In this document: one piece after another, positions 12,160 through 24,292 of the stretch
Layout of the letters: every line of letters starts with the position of its first letter
Position numbering within the stretch: position 1 is the first letter of the stretch
Assembly (NCBI GenBank): GCA_015680685.1
Contig: MNCI01030420.1
Span: forward strand, 101,791 to 165,790
Length of the DNA stretch: 64,000 nt
Source: Gnetum montanum
Lineage: Eukaryota > Streptophyta > Gnetopsida > Gnetales > Gnetaceae
Direction: 5' to 3'
The notes under the pieces: model-generated
Told to the model about the DNA's origin: nothing
Databases searched by the model: none
What the model saw: only the letters and a program-made list of their open reading frames with translations
Program-made: the position numbers and the translations under genes

Positions 12160-12986
12160 TGATGAGCAGTGAAAATCCCCTATACATAACCATACAAATC
12201 GTAAGTGTTCACACACAATCTGGTTGAATTTCATGGATGGGATTAGTGTGGTATCTATTGTTAAGCATTGATCATAGATCATTGTCTTTTCACTTGAACT
12301 AGGGACACCTCTATCATGTATGGTTTAGTCCAAAGTGAGACATCGTTATTGATGTTGTGCAATTATGGTTAAGCTAGATGAAAACATGGAAATTAATTAT
12401 TTAATTAATCTAACTAATAACAAAAAGATAAATCCTAGCTTGCCATACACATCTTGAACTCACATACCCATTGTTGGGCTTACTAAGCATTATGCTACTA
12501 GGCAAACCAAACAATAACACTGTTGGGAATACCAAGCAAATATATGCTCAAAACTAGTTGCGCTCATTTCACCAATTGATTAATGTGCATAAAAATAAAA
12601 ATATTAATTAAGTACATAGAAAGCAAATTGCATTGAAAGTAAATCTATTTAAAGTCAAAGTACTACAATGAATATGAATCAATCTTAATCTTATTAACGT
12701 TCATGGAATGTATCTAGGTACAATGCCACTCAAATAAGATGTTATACAACTGACTCAAATCCACACTCTTAGCACTCACTAACTGATTGCTAAGATAATA
12801 GAAAAATTTTACTAAAGCTTGGCTACACTATTAATCAAATGGTGCCAAATATGCAGTGAATGCTCACATAGCAACTGCAACGTAGTAGCCAACTAAGATG
12901 CATTAACATGATGCATCAATGTAGATGTGATGTAGCATTTGCAATGTCGTAGCCAATTGATACATTTAATGAATGATGTTCCATCA
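12160..12986 (-). repeat. Solo LTR (gypsy superfamily of this window), minus orientation
   Basis: The sequence starts TGATGAGCAGTG, the reverse complement of an LTR end, and stops at CCATCA (12986), the complement of a TGATGG start. It aligns in order with the other LTRs, for example the terminal CATACAAATC block and the short AATCCC/CCAGTAG-type repeats. A perfect 5-bp TSD, CTATT, flanks it (12155-12159 and 12987-12991). No internal region or second LTR is present, so it arose by LTR-LTR recombination. Confidence 0.85.
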
Positions 12987-13032
12987 CTATTTAATTAAAA
13001 ATTTTCAAAGGCAATTTAGTTAATTCATAGTG

Positions 13033-13180
13033 AAGTTCTTTGTGTAATGGATAATTTTGAAGATAGAAAAATTCGAGAAGCCTTTGAAATTAGAATTATT
13101 TCTAATAATGTTAATCAAGATCAATTTTATTTTACCCATTTGGCTTGGTAGCCTATTTTAACAAAAATTAAGCAATATAA
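13033..13180 (+). pseudogene. Probable tail of a Penelope-like (GIY-YIG) retroelement
   Basis: One frame reads DRKIREAFEI, then NNVNQDQF and HLAW-stop-PIL. The pattern RKI-EA-EI...N-N-D...L..W.P.L is typical of the C-terminal side of the GIY-YIG endonuclease region of Penelope-like elements, a class known from conifers. The stop is TAG, one transition from the expected Gln. The catalytic GIY and YIG core upstream is not visible, and the segment is short. Confidence 0.45.
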
Positions 13181-13413
13181 AAATTTGCTTGAAAGTCCTA
13201 CGTAGTTTAGCTTCTCTCTCACTAACTTTTTTTCATTTTCTTTTCTAACGGTTTGTAATATGTTCTATGATTATTTACAAACTCATTGCCTTATATGTTA
13301 AAGTTATAAGTTGAATTATCATTGCAATATCATTGTATTATTGTTTTTACCCACTCTTGAACCTTTTATATTTTTTTAACTAATTCTTTTGATTTATTCT
13401 ATTTTAGCATTAT

Positions 13414-13436
13414 TATATATATATATATATATATAT
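13414..13436. repeat. (TA)n microsatellite
   Basis: About 11 uninterrupted TA dinucleotides. Confidence 0.9.
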
Positions 13437-14546
13437 CCTAATAATGATATCATCTATGTAGACCCAAAGCATCTATTAGCCAAATGAACTTGTTCTAAAT
13501 ACATCCATACCAATAAATTCTAAGTATAATAGATGTGTTCAATATTCATTCAACTTAAACAATATTTTAATATAATTTCCTAGATTAATTACTAGTAGCT
13601 TGAATAGCTTGTACAAAGACTGACTAGAGATATTTTTTTTTCTTAAGAAATATGTTGCACAACATTATAATAATATATGTTGCTCATCTTTTACCACTTG
13701 CAATAAACATAATCAACATATTGCAATTATAAAATGACAATTTGACATAAAACACTGGAAACACTGGCTAATGTTTTTAAAGAGTATCCTTCATGTGTTT
13801 ACCCAATAGATCCTAGAAATGTTATTTCTATAAAGAGGATGTTATTGCAATTGTAGAAGTATGAAATAGGTTATTTAGATTGTATTCTTAATGGCACTAC
13901 GATTTTTCTACTTGACCAGGATATTGATTTGAAGAGTGTGAAGTGGGCCCAATATTTTCTTTGTGGGTATGGCTTCTTAATATAGTAGTATTATGATATA
14001 TCTATTTCTTTTTAAATCGTCACATTTCTAAAGAAAAAATAAGAGTTGGCAGTATATTGATTTGAATATCTGTACTACCATTTTCTTTTGTTATATCATT
14101 TTGGTAATGGATGATATTTCTCAAATTAAGAACTCTCTAACTAATAATACTAAAAACTTGTAGGATATTATGTGCCAAGTCTTTTGGAGTAGTAGATACA
14201 ATGTGAATCTTAATTAAAGCTATTCCTTAAGCAAAACACTAGACCTTCTCAATTAAGTTTTCAAGAATGCCTTTGCCTGTAGGCAAGTGTTCTTCCTAGT
14301 TGATTTACTAAATCCTAGGAAATTTTTCTTCCTAATGGGTAAAGATTTACTACATACATAGTTAGGGAATCTGTGTTTACAAACACTTCATCATCATGCA
14401 GTAGTTATTGATGAACCAAATTATTATTAGTCTAGTTTTCTTTATGAAGCATAATTTTGTCATCTTTATTATCTAGATTGATGTGACCATTGCCCCATTC
14501 CAAGACCAAAGAGCCATGTACATTAGGGTGGAGGATGTAGCATGCT

Positions 14547-14588
<42 letters not shown>
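14547..14588. repeat. (TC)n(TA)n compound microsatellite
   Basis: About eleven TC units pass directly into about ten TA units. The minus-strand peptide with RERERE found here is translated repeat, not a gene. Confidence 0.9.
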
Positions 14589-14689
14589 ACTCTTTTTTTT
14601 TTCAATTTCCATCTCATATAGGGCTATTTTATAAGGGAGCTTTCTAACCTTTTGGTGAGTACTTGCACCACTTTGCAAAATCTTCTTGC

Positions 14690-15700
14690 TTTGCCAAATC
14701 TTGGTAAGTGGTAGATCAGATTACCAAGTCAGTGCATTTTCTTCTAATAGAAATAATATGTCAATAGACAAAATAACTAGGTTATATGGAAAGGAGATAG
14801 GATGCTTGCATGGTGTGTGCAAATTAATAGTATTAGACAAGGATGAAAAATTTACTTATCATTTTTCATCTTCCCTAATAAGCTTTAGGAACAAAGTTAG
14901 CCTTTAGCATTACCTATTGACCACAAACTAATGGGCAAACAAAGTAAACAAATCAAATCTTGGATGACGTGCTCAAATGCTATGCATTTCATTTCAAATG
15001 GCATTGGGATGATCATCTACTGTTAGTAGAATTTGCCTATACTAACAACTACAAGGTAAGCATTCATACGACACTTTATATGAGGCTTTATATATGAGAT
15101 CTTGTAGAACACTCCTTTGTTAAGATGGCTTGAAAGATAGAGTTTGGTATGACCTAGAATGGATTCAAATAAAACAACCTCAAAGATTACATTGATAATG
15201 CAAAGATTAAAGGTAGCTCAAGATAAGTGGATTGCTTATGCACAAAGGCTTAGAAGAGATGTACAATTTGAAGTAGGCAATCATGTGTTCTTAAAGGTTT
15301 AACACAAAGAAAGGAATATGTAGATTTGAGAAGCAAGGTTATCTTGGCTCTAGATTTGTTGGACCATTTCAAATATTGCAAAAAGTGGAAAGTTAGCATA
15401 TAAACTTGCTCTGCCACCTTAGATAAATCGTGTGCATGTGTTTCATGTATCTCAATTAAGAAAGTGTATGCTCAATAGGAATCATGTAATATAGCATAAT
15501 TTGCGTAAAATAAAATATGATGTAATGTTGCAAGAGGAGCCAATCAAAATTCTAGATATGAAGCATAAACTCAAAAATAGAGAAAAAATGTTGATAAAGG
15601 TGTAATGGAAGTATTATTCTCCATAGGAAGCCACTTGCAAAAAAGAGGAGGAGATGAAGGCCCTTTATCCTTAGCTAATCCAACATTTCCAAGATGAAAT
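14690..15700 (+). pseudogene. Decayed integrase of a chromovirus-type gypsy element (Tekay/Del-like)
   Basis: Several frames together follow a chromovirus integrase. First comes SVHFLL, then ALGTKLAFSITY and QTNGQT around 14890-14945, then WDDHLLLVEFAYTNN (about 15010-15055). The C-terminal part has VFHVSQLRKCML (about 15440-15475), EEPIKILD (about 15537-15560) and EEEMKALYP (about 15645-15670). The last three match the segment leading into the chromodomain-type tail. Many stops and frameshifts make it dead. No LTRs, RT or gag belong to it here, so it is a fragment. It is a different lineage from the Athila/Tat-like elements that fill the rest of the window. Confidence 0.7.
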
Positions 15701-15720
15701 TACTCATTAGGACATGGTTG

Positions 15721-18700
15721 TGTTAAGACTTATGTTCACTATTGTTTGTTAATTTGGTCATCTAGGTCCTTAGTAATTTAGCTTAGATTGTAAGTTTGAA
15801 GTATGTTTTATTTGCAAAATTAATCAATTGAATTTCTTTTTTTAAGTAGCTAACCAATCATTTTGATTATGAGTTCAAGACCCAACTAGTTTAATACATT
15901 GTTTGTTATGTTAGGTTTATAATATTTTTTAAAGAATGTATTGTTTCTTTTACAATGTCATTTTGTATTTGGTGTTGTATAGTTTAATTTTCAATATAAC
16001 ATGCATCATGTTAATTTTAAGAACTCTTTTATTGAAGTTTGAGAAGTACTTAAGCCACAATGGGTAAAAAGACTTAATTGGTGTTCAACTTAGGTTATCT
16101 CTACCCCTACTCTTAGCCTATCTCTATAAAAAGCTATTTAGCAATACCTATTGCCATACTACACTATTTGTTTAGGATTCATTGCCCTGCTTCCACTAGT
16201 GGGTTACAACTCTTGATAGTTTGCATTATCAATACATCTTTGAAGGCTCTTCACAGATGCATCCGAAGTTTCTATAACATGTGTTACACTGAAACCCTTC
16301 TCATCTTCTAGTAAGGGTTTCCTCACTTATTTAAGCCTAGGTTGTTTCACCTGCAAAAGTCTTTGGTTATTTTGTTTTGGTTTATGATATTATGTGCTTT
16401 CCTTCTGTGATTTACGAGTTTCCAATTTAGGTCTTGACATAAAACATGGTGCAAACTTATGGCCATGTTTATATTAAGTAGGCACACTGTTTTGTTTTTT
16501 TTCTATTATATTTTTGGCAAATATTAAGTAGTGTGTTAATTTGGTAACTTGTAGTTATGATATTTAAAAGTTGATTTTTAACAGTAAATGATACAATATT
16601 GATTATAAATAAAGATTTGTGCTCAACTTGAAAGTTATTGATGTCTTATAAAAATGAATCAAATTTTCCATGGCATTGAATCTTTGATGTGAAAAGCTGA
16701 TTTTTTATTATATCAATAATAAAATTCAGATAGAATTAATTTTTTTCATTGGGATTATTTGTATGACTTGGGTGGAAAACATTCACATTCAACATTGCAC
16801 GTTAAAATTTTGGGTTACATGTTTTATTAAACTTTACGTGTTACAGGTACAAAGGATTTTATGAGTTTGCTCAAAAGAAAGGAGTGGATGTTGGGGTAGT
16901 TGTTAGACTTGATGTTCTAATTGATGGCACTGTTCCCACAGGTTTTCTGCATAGCATATCTCTACGTGTTTTCTCTGGGACAAAATTTTCCATGACTAAT
17001 CTTTGGTTTACGATGCTGTTAAAAACTGTTTTATGGTGTTTATTGATAGTGGATCATATTGCTGTTCAGCAGCTTTAGTTTGCTCTTCTACAATTGCTAT
17101 AATGGCTGCATTCGGTATCAACTTTCGAAAGGTGTGCTTTATTAGTTGATAAGTATCTGTAATGTTACGTGGGAACAAGTTCGTGAAAAATAATAAAATT
17201 GTGTTTCCTTTCAGGAATGTATCTCCAAACACGTGGGAATACAGGACAAAAACAATTCACATTCTCAATATGATGTCAAAAGTGTTCCCAATCATGTTTT
17301 AAAAATAAGTTAGGTTCACAATTTTAACATTGGAATCTGAAAAAATTTAAGGTCTTTAAATAAAACTGCAAAAGTAAATGAAAAGCATGAAGTATCACCT
17401 CTTTTTTATTAACCAATGCCAGATATTCTTCCCCTACAAGCGTTTTCAATATTTGTTGGTAAGCCAGTAATAATTAGAGACATGATACTATGCAAAGTAA
17501 GGTTACAGTAACTTTTTTAAATGTATTTTTACCTTTAATCTGTTCCCTAAAAGGCCATCCATGATCCTAAAGTTGAGAACATGTTCCTTGACAATTTTGA
17601 ATAAGATTCTTTTACAAACACTTCTTGCATTTGCACATATTATTTATTGTATGAAAACCAAATTTGATTTGATGAACCGGAGGAGTTCACACCAATATAA
17701 ACATATATGTGTACGTATGTATTGTGAATGCTGCAGAACCAGAACAAAAATTCACACAAACTTAACATGCGATGATGCTGGCTTGTTGATGTTAACTATT
17801 AACAGACAAGTCAACAAAATCAAGCAGCCATTCAATATCATGAGCATTAATACTTATTTGTAGATGTGGTTGCTACACTTTATTGCCTCCTTGTGGAATT
17901 TAACTTGGGAGTTGAAACTGAAGGTAAAAATATGTTTATGTTATTATTAGAATGGTCACCAAGGAAATGTAGTTGTGTCATTCACCATCTTCAATCCATT
18001 GATGCAGATGCATCCTGAAATACCTTGATGACCAGACATGAGTTCCAGGAAAACATGTTTGCATAGGGGAAATAACTTGGTGAATGAGCAACGTGGATGC
18101 CTAAAGACAATATTATTGATATAGTTGATCATCTAAAGATGTTTGACAATAGCAAAATCAATTTAGGAAGAATTTATGGGAGAATATGAGAGATCGTAGC
18201 TAGATTTTGTGATAGAAAATGAACATAAGATGCAAGGCTGCTGTTCAGTCTTAAAATGTCAAAGTATACAGAAGCTATGAAGATAGCAGTAAGAAACCGT
18301 CGTAATCAAACTGACAGAAAACATGGGACTTAAACTACAAAATTTGTTGAATATGATAAACATCTTGATAGAAATTGTTGAAGACAGGTAACCAGTAATA
18401 AGGAACTGCCAACAGTTAGAGAAGCAAAGTAGTTGGATCAATAACACTGGCCGGTGTAGCCTGCAAATACAAAGGATACAGACGCATAGAAATAACAATC
18501 AAAGGAAAACCTGCAAAATTAATAACATATATTGTACACCTATTGGAGAGATGTATTTCATTATTTCATTAGAGAAACAAAGTAGTTGGATCAATAAGCT
18601 TCACCCGTGTAGCTTGCAAATACAAAGGATACAGAGACGTAGAAACAACCAGCAATGGAAAACCTGCAAAATTAATAATATATATGCCAATACACCAATA

Positions 18701-19360
18701 ACATGTTGCCTTAATAAGTACATACATATTTTGATTGCAGTTGTGGCCAGATGCTGATTCCTAATTTTGTATCTTTAATCATTTCGGGATTTCCTTTGTA
18801 TTACTGACATGAAATCTTGATATGTCTGAAGGTGGAGGACCCCTAACAATCACCCTCTAAAAATACAAATGACACGTCCAAGCCAACAAAAGCAGGCCCT
18901 AGAAAACAATATCAGTCTTTCCAGCAATCTGACTACGACTTGGAAAGACATGTACAGAACACAGATAAACCCATGATAATAAATCATTCCAACACGTCCT
19001 CGTAAAATGAAGTTGAACATGTCATAAAAAGAGACACATAATGGCTCGAAGTGCGAGTGAACATATATTTTAAAAAGAGATTACACAAAGCAGAAATAAT
19101 CGGAAAAGCGCAGGAAAACTTTCCGTGAGAAACGGTACCATTCCATTGGCAAGAAAACCCATACGCTCAGAGGGCATGTACACATGTATATACATATTTT
19201 AAGAAGAGCCAACGCAAAGCAAACATAAGCGGAAAAGATCCAATTGACAACAAAACCCCGTCTGTATCTGTCACACCATGAAGTAATCATTCAGCACTAC
19301 TCAGTTCTCTCATTCAAAAGAAAAAATGAAGAACTTGCAACCTGTGACCCTGAAACTGAC
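15721..19360. other. Intergenic DNA before the TRB gene
   Basis: Mostly AT-rich, no recognised gene. Two things stand out. At 16851-16940 a plus-strand frame, bounded by an AG acceptor-like and a GT donor-like site, reads YKGFYEFAQKKGVDVG and on to DGTVPT; it may be an exon relic, product unknown. At 18416-18690 is a tandem duplication. The open frames at 17561-17863 and 18551-18757 have no recognisable domain. Confidence 0.5.
18416..18690. repeat. Direct duplication of a ~120-bp segment, ~153 bp apart
   Basis: TTAGAGAAGCAAAGTAGTTG at 18416 recurs as TTAGAGAAACAAAGTAGTTG at 18569. GTGTAGCYTGCAAATACAAA, GGATACAGA and GGAAAACCTGCAAAATTAAT follow in the same order in both copies. The copies differ by scattered substitutions and small indels. 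Confidence 0.8.
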
Positions 19361-20215
19361 TCATTCATCAAACGAGAAGCGCAGCGTCCCGTCAGCGGCG
19401 AGGAAGTGATTATCAAAGACAGAGGAGTAAGCTTCGATGAAGATATCGACCTCCTCAGCGAGGCCCATCGCGTACTCCGATTCACGAACAGCTTCCCGAG
19501 CAAGGGCCGCCATGGCCTCCGCCTCCACCATTTTGCGAACCGCAACTGCCACACATCCTTCAATTCCCATTCCCATTCGCACGATGCCGTCGTCGCTACG
19601 CTTCGTTGCTGCTGCAGCTGCGGATTCCGGTTCCGGCGCAGAGGAAGACGAAAATACCTGCGTTGGATTGGGATTTGGATTTGGATTTGGATTTGGATTT
19701 CGCAGGGCTTATCCATTGTCGTGTTTTTCTACGACGCCACGTGCGGTGAGCTCCTTGAGCTTGAGGCCTAGCAAACGCTTGAAATGAGGCGGCAGCTCCT
19801 GCCGTCCCTTCATGAAATTAACAATGGTCGCCGTATCGGCCGCGGCGGCCTGCAATTCGCGCAAAGCCTCCAGAATGAGGTCCTCGTATTTCTTTGACAG
19901 ATCAGCCGATGCCGACTGCGGCGACGCTGCTTCCGCTGTTGCTGCGGAGCCTTCCAAAGCCGAAGCCGGAACCAGAGCCGGCTTGGAAGGCGTGGATTTC
20001 TTCATCTTCTTGTCGCGAGGGGTGAGGCCGCAGATTGCGCTCACGCTCACGTTCCGCCATTTGTCCTTGAGATCCACGTTGGAGCGCGCCGCAAGAGCAG
20101 AGCCAAACACCGGATCTTTCAGAATCGTCCGCCATTTTCCGGCTCCGTACTGCTCCACGCCCGCGCGCAGAGCTTTCTCCTCCTCCTCAGTCCACTTTAG
20201 CTTCTTCGCCCCCAT
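19361..20215 (-). CDS. TRB: Telomere repeat-binding factor, single-Myb-histone (TRB/SMH) type
   Basis: TRB proteins bind telomeric repeats and promoter teloboxes and act in telomere upkeep and chromatin silencing. The chosen start (20215) gives MGAKKLKWTEEEE, the family N-terminus; an ATG four codons earlier (20227) is also open. Residues 1-60 form a telobox-type Myb repeat with VDLKDKWRNVSV. Residues ~105-160 match the H1/H5-like domain (YEDLILEAL ... HFKRLLGLKLKELTARG). A C-terminal Ala/Glu coiled coil follows (VRKMVEAEAMAALAREAV). Everything lies in one frame except a TAA at 19711-19709. Removing a 75-nt intron (19732-19658, GT...CAG, phase 0) skips it and gives 259 residues. Without splicing, the protein ends after the H1/H5 part. 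The Myb and H1/H5 parts have no intron, so a retrocopy is possible. The intron is short, poor in T and built largely of an AATCCA repeat, so its reality is uncertain. Confidence 0.82.
19666..19700. repeat. (TTTGGA)n hexanucleotide repeat inside the TRB gene
   Basis: About five copies of TTTGGA on the plus strand. On the coding strand they read AATCCA and would encode Asn-Pro repeats if not spliced out. They lie between the in-frame TAA and the continuing open frame. Confidence 0.85.
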
Positions 20216-20469
20216 TCCCTCCCTCACGCGCGCTTCATATCACCTGCGACGCTAACTCTAAAACCCTAGCCAACTCACAAGTCAGACCAGAAGATTACAC
20301 CCGAGGATATCTCTTGCTGTAAAGCTACTATGGCTTCAGATTGTAGGAAGAAGCAGTGTCTCTATCTTAGAGATATATCTCTGGCTGTGCAGGATTTCAG
20401 AACCTCGTAGAACTGGTTAATCTGCTCCGTTCTAAAGCCCAAAACCCTAGCGAAATCGCAGAACCTTCC
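20216..20469 (-). promoter_or_regulatory. 5' flank of the TRB gene with two teloboxes
   Basis: AAACCCTA occurs at 20261-20268 and at 20442-20449, that is, about 45 and 225 bases upstream of the start codon. Each extends to AAAACCCTAG. Teloboxes of this form are common in promoters of plant ribosomal and replication genes and are direct targets of TRB proteins. No TATA box is convincing. Confidence 0.6.
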
Positions 20470-21559
20470 TTTGTTTCGCCAGTTGTCGATCGTGAATTCG
20501 TGACGAACCGAGCTCGCGCCAAATTGTGATATTGGTCTGGTTACGCGTTACGGCCACATGTACTTTTTTGTTTTGTTGTACTCAATTGCCCTATACATGC
20601 CTGAATTATTCAACGTGTTCGTATTGGGTTTGCCTTCCTACTTTCAAGGTACAAAACATATGAGCCAATCGACTAAAATATACATCGGAGAAATGTGAGA
20701 GAAGCCTTTAAATTTTTTGACAAATCTAAAAGACAAACCAGATGTCCTAAGAATGCCAACCTAATAGCCTACGGTAATGGCTAACTCACTGTTTCTTGGT
20801 CCAGAGCCACTGTGTGGCATGCATCAACGTTGCCATTAGTCACCCCATGTCTTCCAATGACCAATGTGTTTTCCTCTTTTGTTGTGTCATTTGATGTTTG
20901 GCACTTTGTGCTTTATCATGATTTTGTGGTGGATTGCTTCGTTACACTTTATCTATGACATAGTGAGGCTTTCTTACTGTTGTTTTTCGATGTTTGGTTG
21001 CGCCGCAATCACGAGGGCTCTAGGTCTTTGTAGGCCTTTGTAGGCTATTGTGATAGGTAGTGACACTACTATTCGCAATTTTCTTTTCTGCTAATGTAAT
21101 CTTGCCTATTAGGGCTTTTGGCACCATTGGCATTTGGTGATGGCTACGCAACGGTACAGGGGCTCCTAGCCTAGTGGGTTATAATCTACGCTGTAGTGCT
21201 AGTCGTGGTTGTGCTATTGCTATTCGCTGGGTGGTGGTGACTATTGTTGGTGGCTATGGTGTGGGCGGAGTGGCGTGTCTCTGTCGATGAGTTTTTCTCA
21301 ACGATTGAGGGTTTCCTCTATGATTGTTGTTGTTGTAGCCATCGTTGTGCTTACCTCATAGGTCGATGCAATGGTTGGAGGTGCTCTTCAGCACTGTTAT
21401 TGTGCAGTTTAGCATTGCGGTGGGCGGCTATGTTCAAGTGTTGCGTACTGTTTTATGCTGTGGAGGTGTGGTGGTGGTGTTCACTCACTTTGCAACGATG
21501 GGTGGTCTTGCTGATGCTGGGGGGTTAGTTTTGCACGAGTTTTGCAATGGTAGATTTGT
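20470..21559. other. Flank and G/T-rich leader ahead of the LINE
   Basis: After about 20.9 kb the plus strand becomes rich in GGT/GTG/TTG, unlike the AT-rich surroundings, with no domain-bearing frame (the frame at 21244-21528 is Cys/Trp-rich noise). Such a leader in front of the first LINE-like coding text is compatible with a LINE 5' UTR, but the exact 5' end cannot be seen. Confidence 0.4.
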
Positions 21560-24292
21560 CTAGTTTTACTTCCCATCAAGGAAGTTCCTCTAACTTGCCC
21601 AAAATTGATTTTCTTCTTCCGAATGATATTTTTAATGTGGTTTCTAAAGATTTTGCAACATGTTTTATTTTTTTTTCAAATAGTGGGGTTTCTATTGAAG
21701 TTTCTAAGTATTAACACATAAATCCAAAGCCTCCTTCAACTCTAAGGCATTCAAGTTTCTCATGCTCGTTACTACACTCGAAACTTTATTTTGGTGAAAC
21801 TATTTGAGGCCTCTCAAGTCAAGTAGGCTTTCTCTCTCAAAATTTTTCCAACCTAGAATATAACTCTAATTATGTATGCATGGAGATTTGACTTCAATGT
21901 TAATAACCCAACATTCAACACAATTCCCTGTTATGTGGAATTGCCAAATCTTCTATTCATTTTTTTCATCTATAAAGAAGGACATCATGAGCACCCTCAC
22001 TCCTATTATTTTTGATCATAGCACTATGACCAATGGAACTCAAGTTCGTCATCATTGTATCAAACTCGATATAACTGTTAGGAAGATCTCATTAACCCTT
22101 GCAGCCAATGAAAAACTCTTCACCTAGAAAATTGATTATTTTTATTTTCCAAACTCATGTAGCTACTGTCATCAGGCCGAGCATCATATTTTAGCATGTC
22201 CTTTCTTAGCTAAGAAAAAACAATTCATCATGTCCCAAAAAACCCATTCCCTAAACACACCATCTCGCCCATCATTAGAATCCTTTAGGTTTTGATCGTC
22301 TTCCAAAATAGTTCCAAATTCTTCCTCTTTGTTTGGCCCCTCCAAGGTATAAACATGACAATTGGATGCACACACCTCAACACATGTCATCTCCTCAAAG
22401 TTATTCAAGGACTCCATCTTAGGTGAGGAGTTTGTGACGGGTGACGGGCAGTGGAAAGAAATGAGTCAAAGCTTCCTCTCTTACAGCTTCACCATTCACT
22501 TCCTCTTCACTGAACACTTTCATAGTCCCTATCATTACAAACAACTCCTTTACCCTCCTTTCACAAATAATGGAAGTTGATACTTTGATTTCTAAACCTT
22601 CTATTGACCTCTCATTTGACATGCCCTTTACTTCCCCATGATTTTCCTATCATGAAACATTCGAGGTCTTACTGATAGGCTTCAACGGAAGCATGCAGGC
22701 AACTTTCTTTTTAGTTTTAATATTGCTTTTGATTTCGTTCTCTTTTAAGAAATTAAGATTTTAGAAGACCATTTATCTCTTTTAGCCCATTGGTTTTTCC
22801 CTCACTCATCAATTCTTGCTACATTCCACGTGAGTGGGAAACGAGGAACTGCCATTACCCTCTCAACTTACTAGAAAGATAAAATCATTCAAAGTGGTTC
22901 CAATTCTAGTCATAAATTTTCTTGAGCTACTTTATCCTCCTTGCATAGCCTTTTTGATATTCGCTTGATTTATGCCCCTAATGATTCTACAAAATGTGCT
23001 CTCCTATGGCATGAACTAGCTCATTCTCTTCCCTCAGTACCTTGGATTTTTGGATGAGATTTTAGTATGATAGGATTTCCTCAAGATAAGCTTTGGGGGG
23101 TGTTTCTTCAGCTGCCAAATTTCGAATATCAGACTTGGTTCGCCTTTAAGAAAAAGTTCTACCTTTCTGATGGGATGGATGCCTCTGCTAGCGATCCCCT
23201 TCATAGATTTACTTGGAGTAATCTCCACCTTGGGCAAGCTCACATCTATAGTAGGTTAGACAAGTTCTATTTTTTCACCTTTTCTTTTTAGCAAGCCTTC
23301 TCCGCTACTATAGTTCATCAACACGCCACCTTATTAGACCATCTTCCCATCTCTATATCTATCCAAATTCATGGCAACAATCATAGACATAAATTCCATC
23401 TTTTCTGATTACATAACAATTACTTCTCTTTCCCTTTCGCCCAAACTCTTCTCTCTAACCTTTGGAATGTAGAACCTAGGCCCTTAGATTAGGTGGGTTG
23501 GATTAAATGGTGGCATTGTGCTTCTTGTAGAGTGCGGAACTTTGCTCGTTTGTACGGTAAGGCAGTGGCTTCTCAGGCCAAACAAGAATACAACAACATT
23601 CACCTTACTATTGAACATCTGATTGATAGATTAGCTTAAGATCCTTTTAACACTCTAGTTCATGAGGAGTTAGTTAGAGCTCGGTTAGCCTTCCAACAAT
23701 GGGAAGTGTACAGAGCATAAAGTGCCTTAACTAAAAGTAGATTCACTTGGTTAAATATTCAAGATGAACACTATAAGGAAATTTTCAAGTATCTAAAGAA
23801 CTCTTCTTCTTTGCATTCTTTAGACAAAATCTTTAGTGATGGTACCACCATCATTGACCAAAATAGTATCCTCTCATTTCTTAAGAACTATTATGAAACC
23901 CTTTTTGTAGCTACCCCCTATGAACATCTCATCATTTAAGGCTGCTACCCTCAATTATCCTAGCCTTATCAAATCTACTATGTTGCAAAGTTTAGACATT
24001 AATATCACCAAGGATGAGCTTCAGGTGGCTTGTTCCAATTTGAGTCATGGGAAGGCTCTCGATTATGATGGTTTCCCCATTGAATTTTTTCAAAATCATT
24101 GGGATTTGGTGGAAAATGATCTTCTTCAGGTTATTAAAGAGGCTATCATTACTAGTTCCCTTGGGCCCAATCTAAATCAAGGGATTATTCATCTTCTCCC
24201 TAAGTCTAGGGATCCTACCTATATCTCTAATTGGCATTTCATAACTCTTCTTAATGTGGTGTATAAAATTTGGGCCAAGTGCTTAGCCTTAC
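21560..24292 (+). mobile_element. L1-type LINE, part 1 (ORF1, endonuclease, start of RT)
   Basis: ORF1-like text includes a segment like the plant DUF4283 domain (AWRFDFNVNN ... VELPNLL, about 21875-21960). A perfect CX2CX4HX4C zinc knuckle follows at 22158-22199 (CSYCHQAEHHILAC). The apurinic-type endonuclease is visible at 23030-23280 with VPWIFG, FTWSNL and SRLDKFY. RT begins near 23990 with GKALDYDGFPIEFF and continues to ISNWHFITLLNVVYKIWAKC. Stops and frameshifts make it dead. The 5' end is uncertain. Three later insertions (24293, 25267, 39408) split it; the RT frame resumes without loss across the first two. Confidence 0.85.

Larger units (their letters stand above)
12992..14640. other. 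AT-rich intergenic DNA with mobile-element debris
   Basis: It contains a probable Penelope-like fragment (13033-13180), a TA microsatellite (13414-13436) and a TC/TA compound microsatellite (14547-14588). The remainder shows no gene, RNA or recognisable repeat to me. Confidence 0.5.

Noticed and set aside
19812-20255. 147-codon plus-strand frame
   Set aside because: Antisense of the TRB exon; GC-rich codons keep the complementary strand open.
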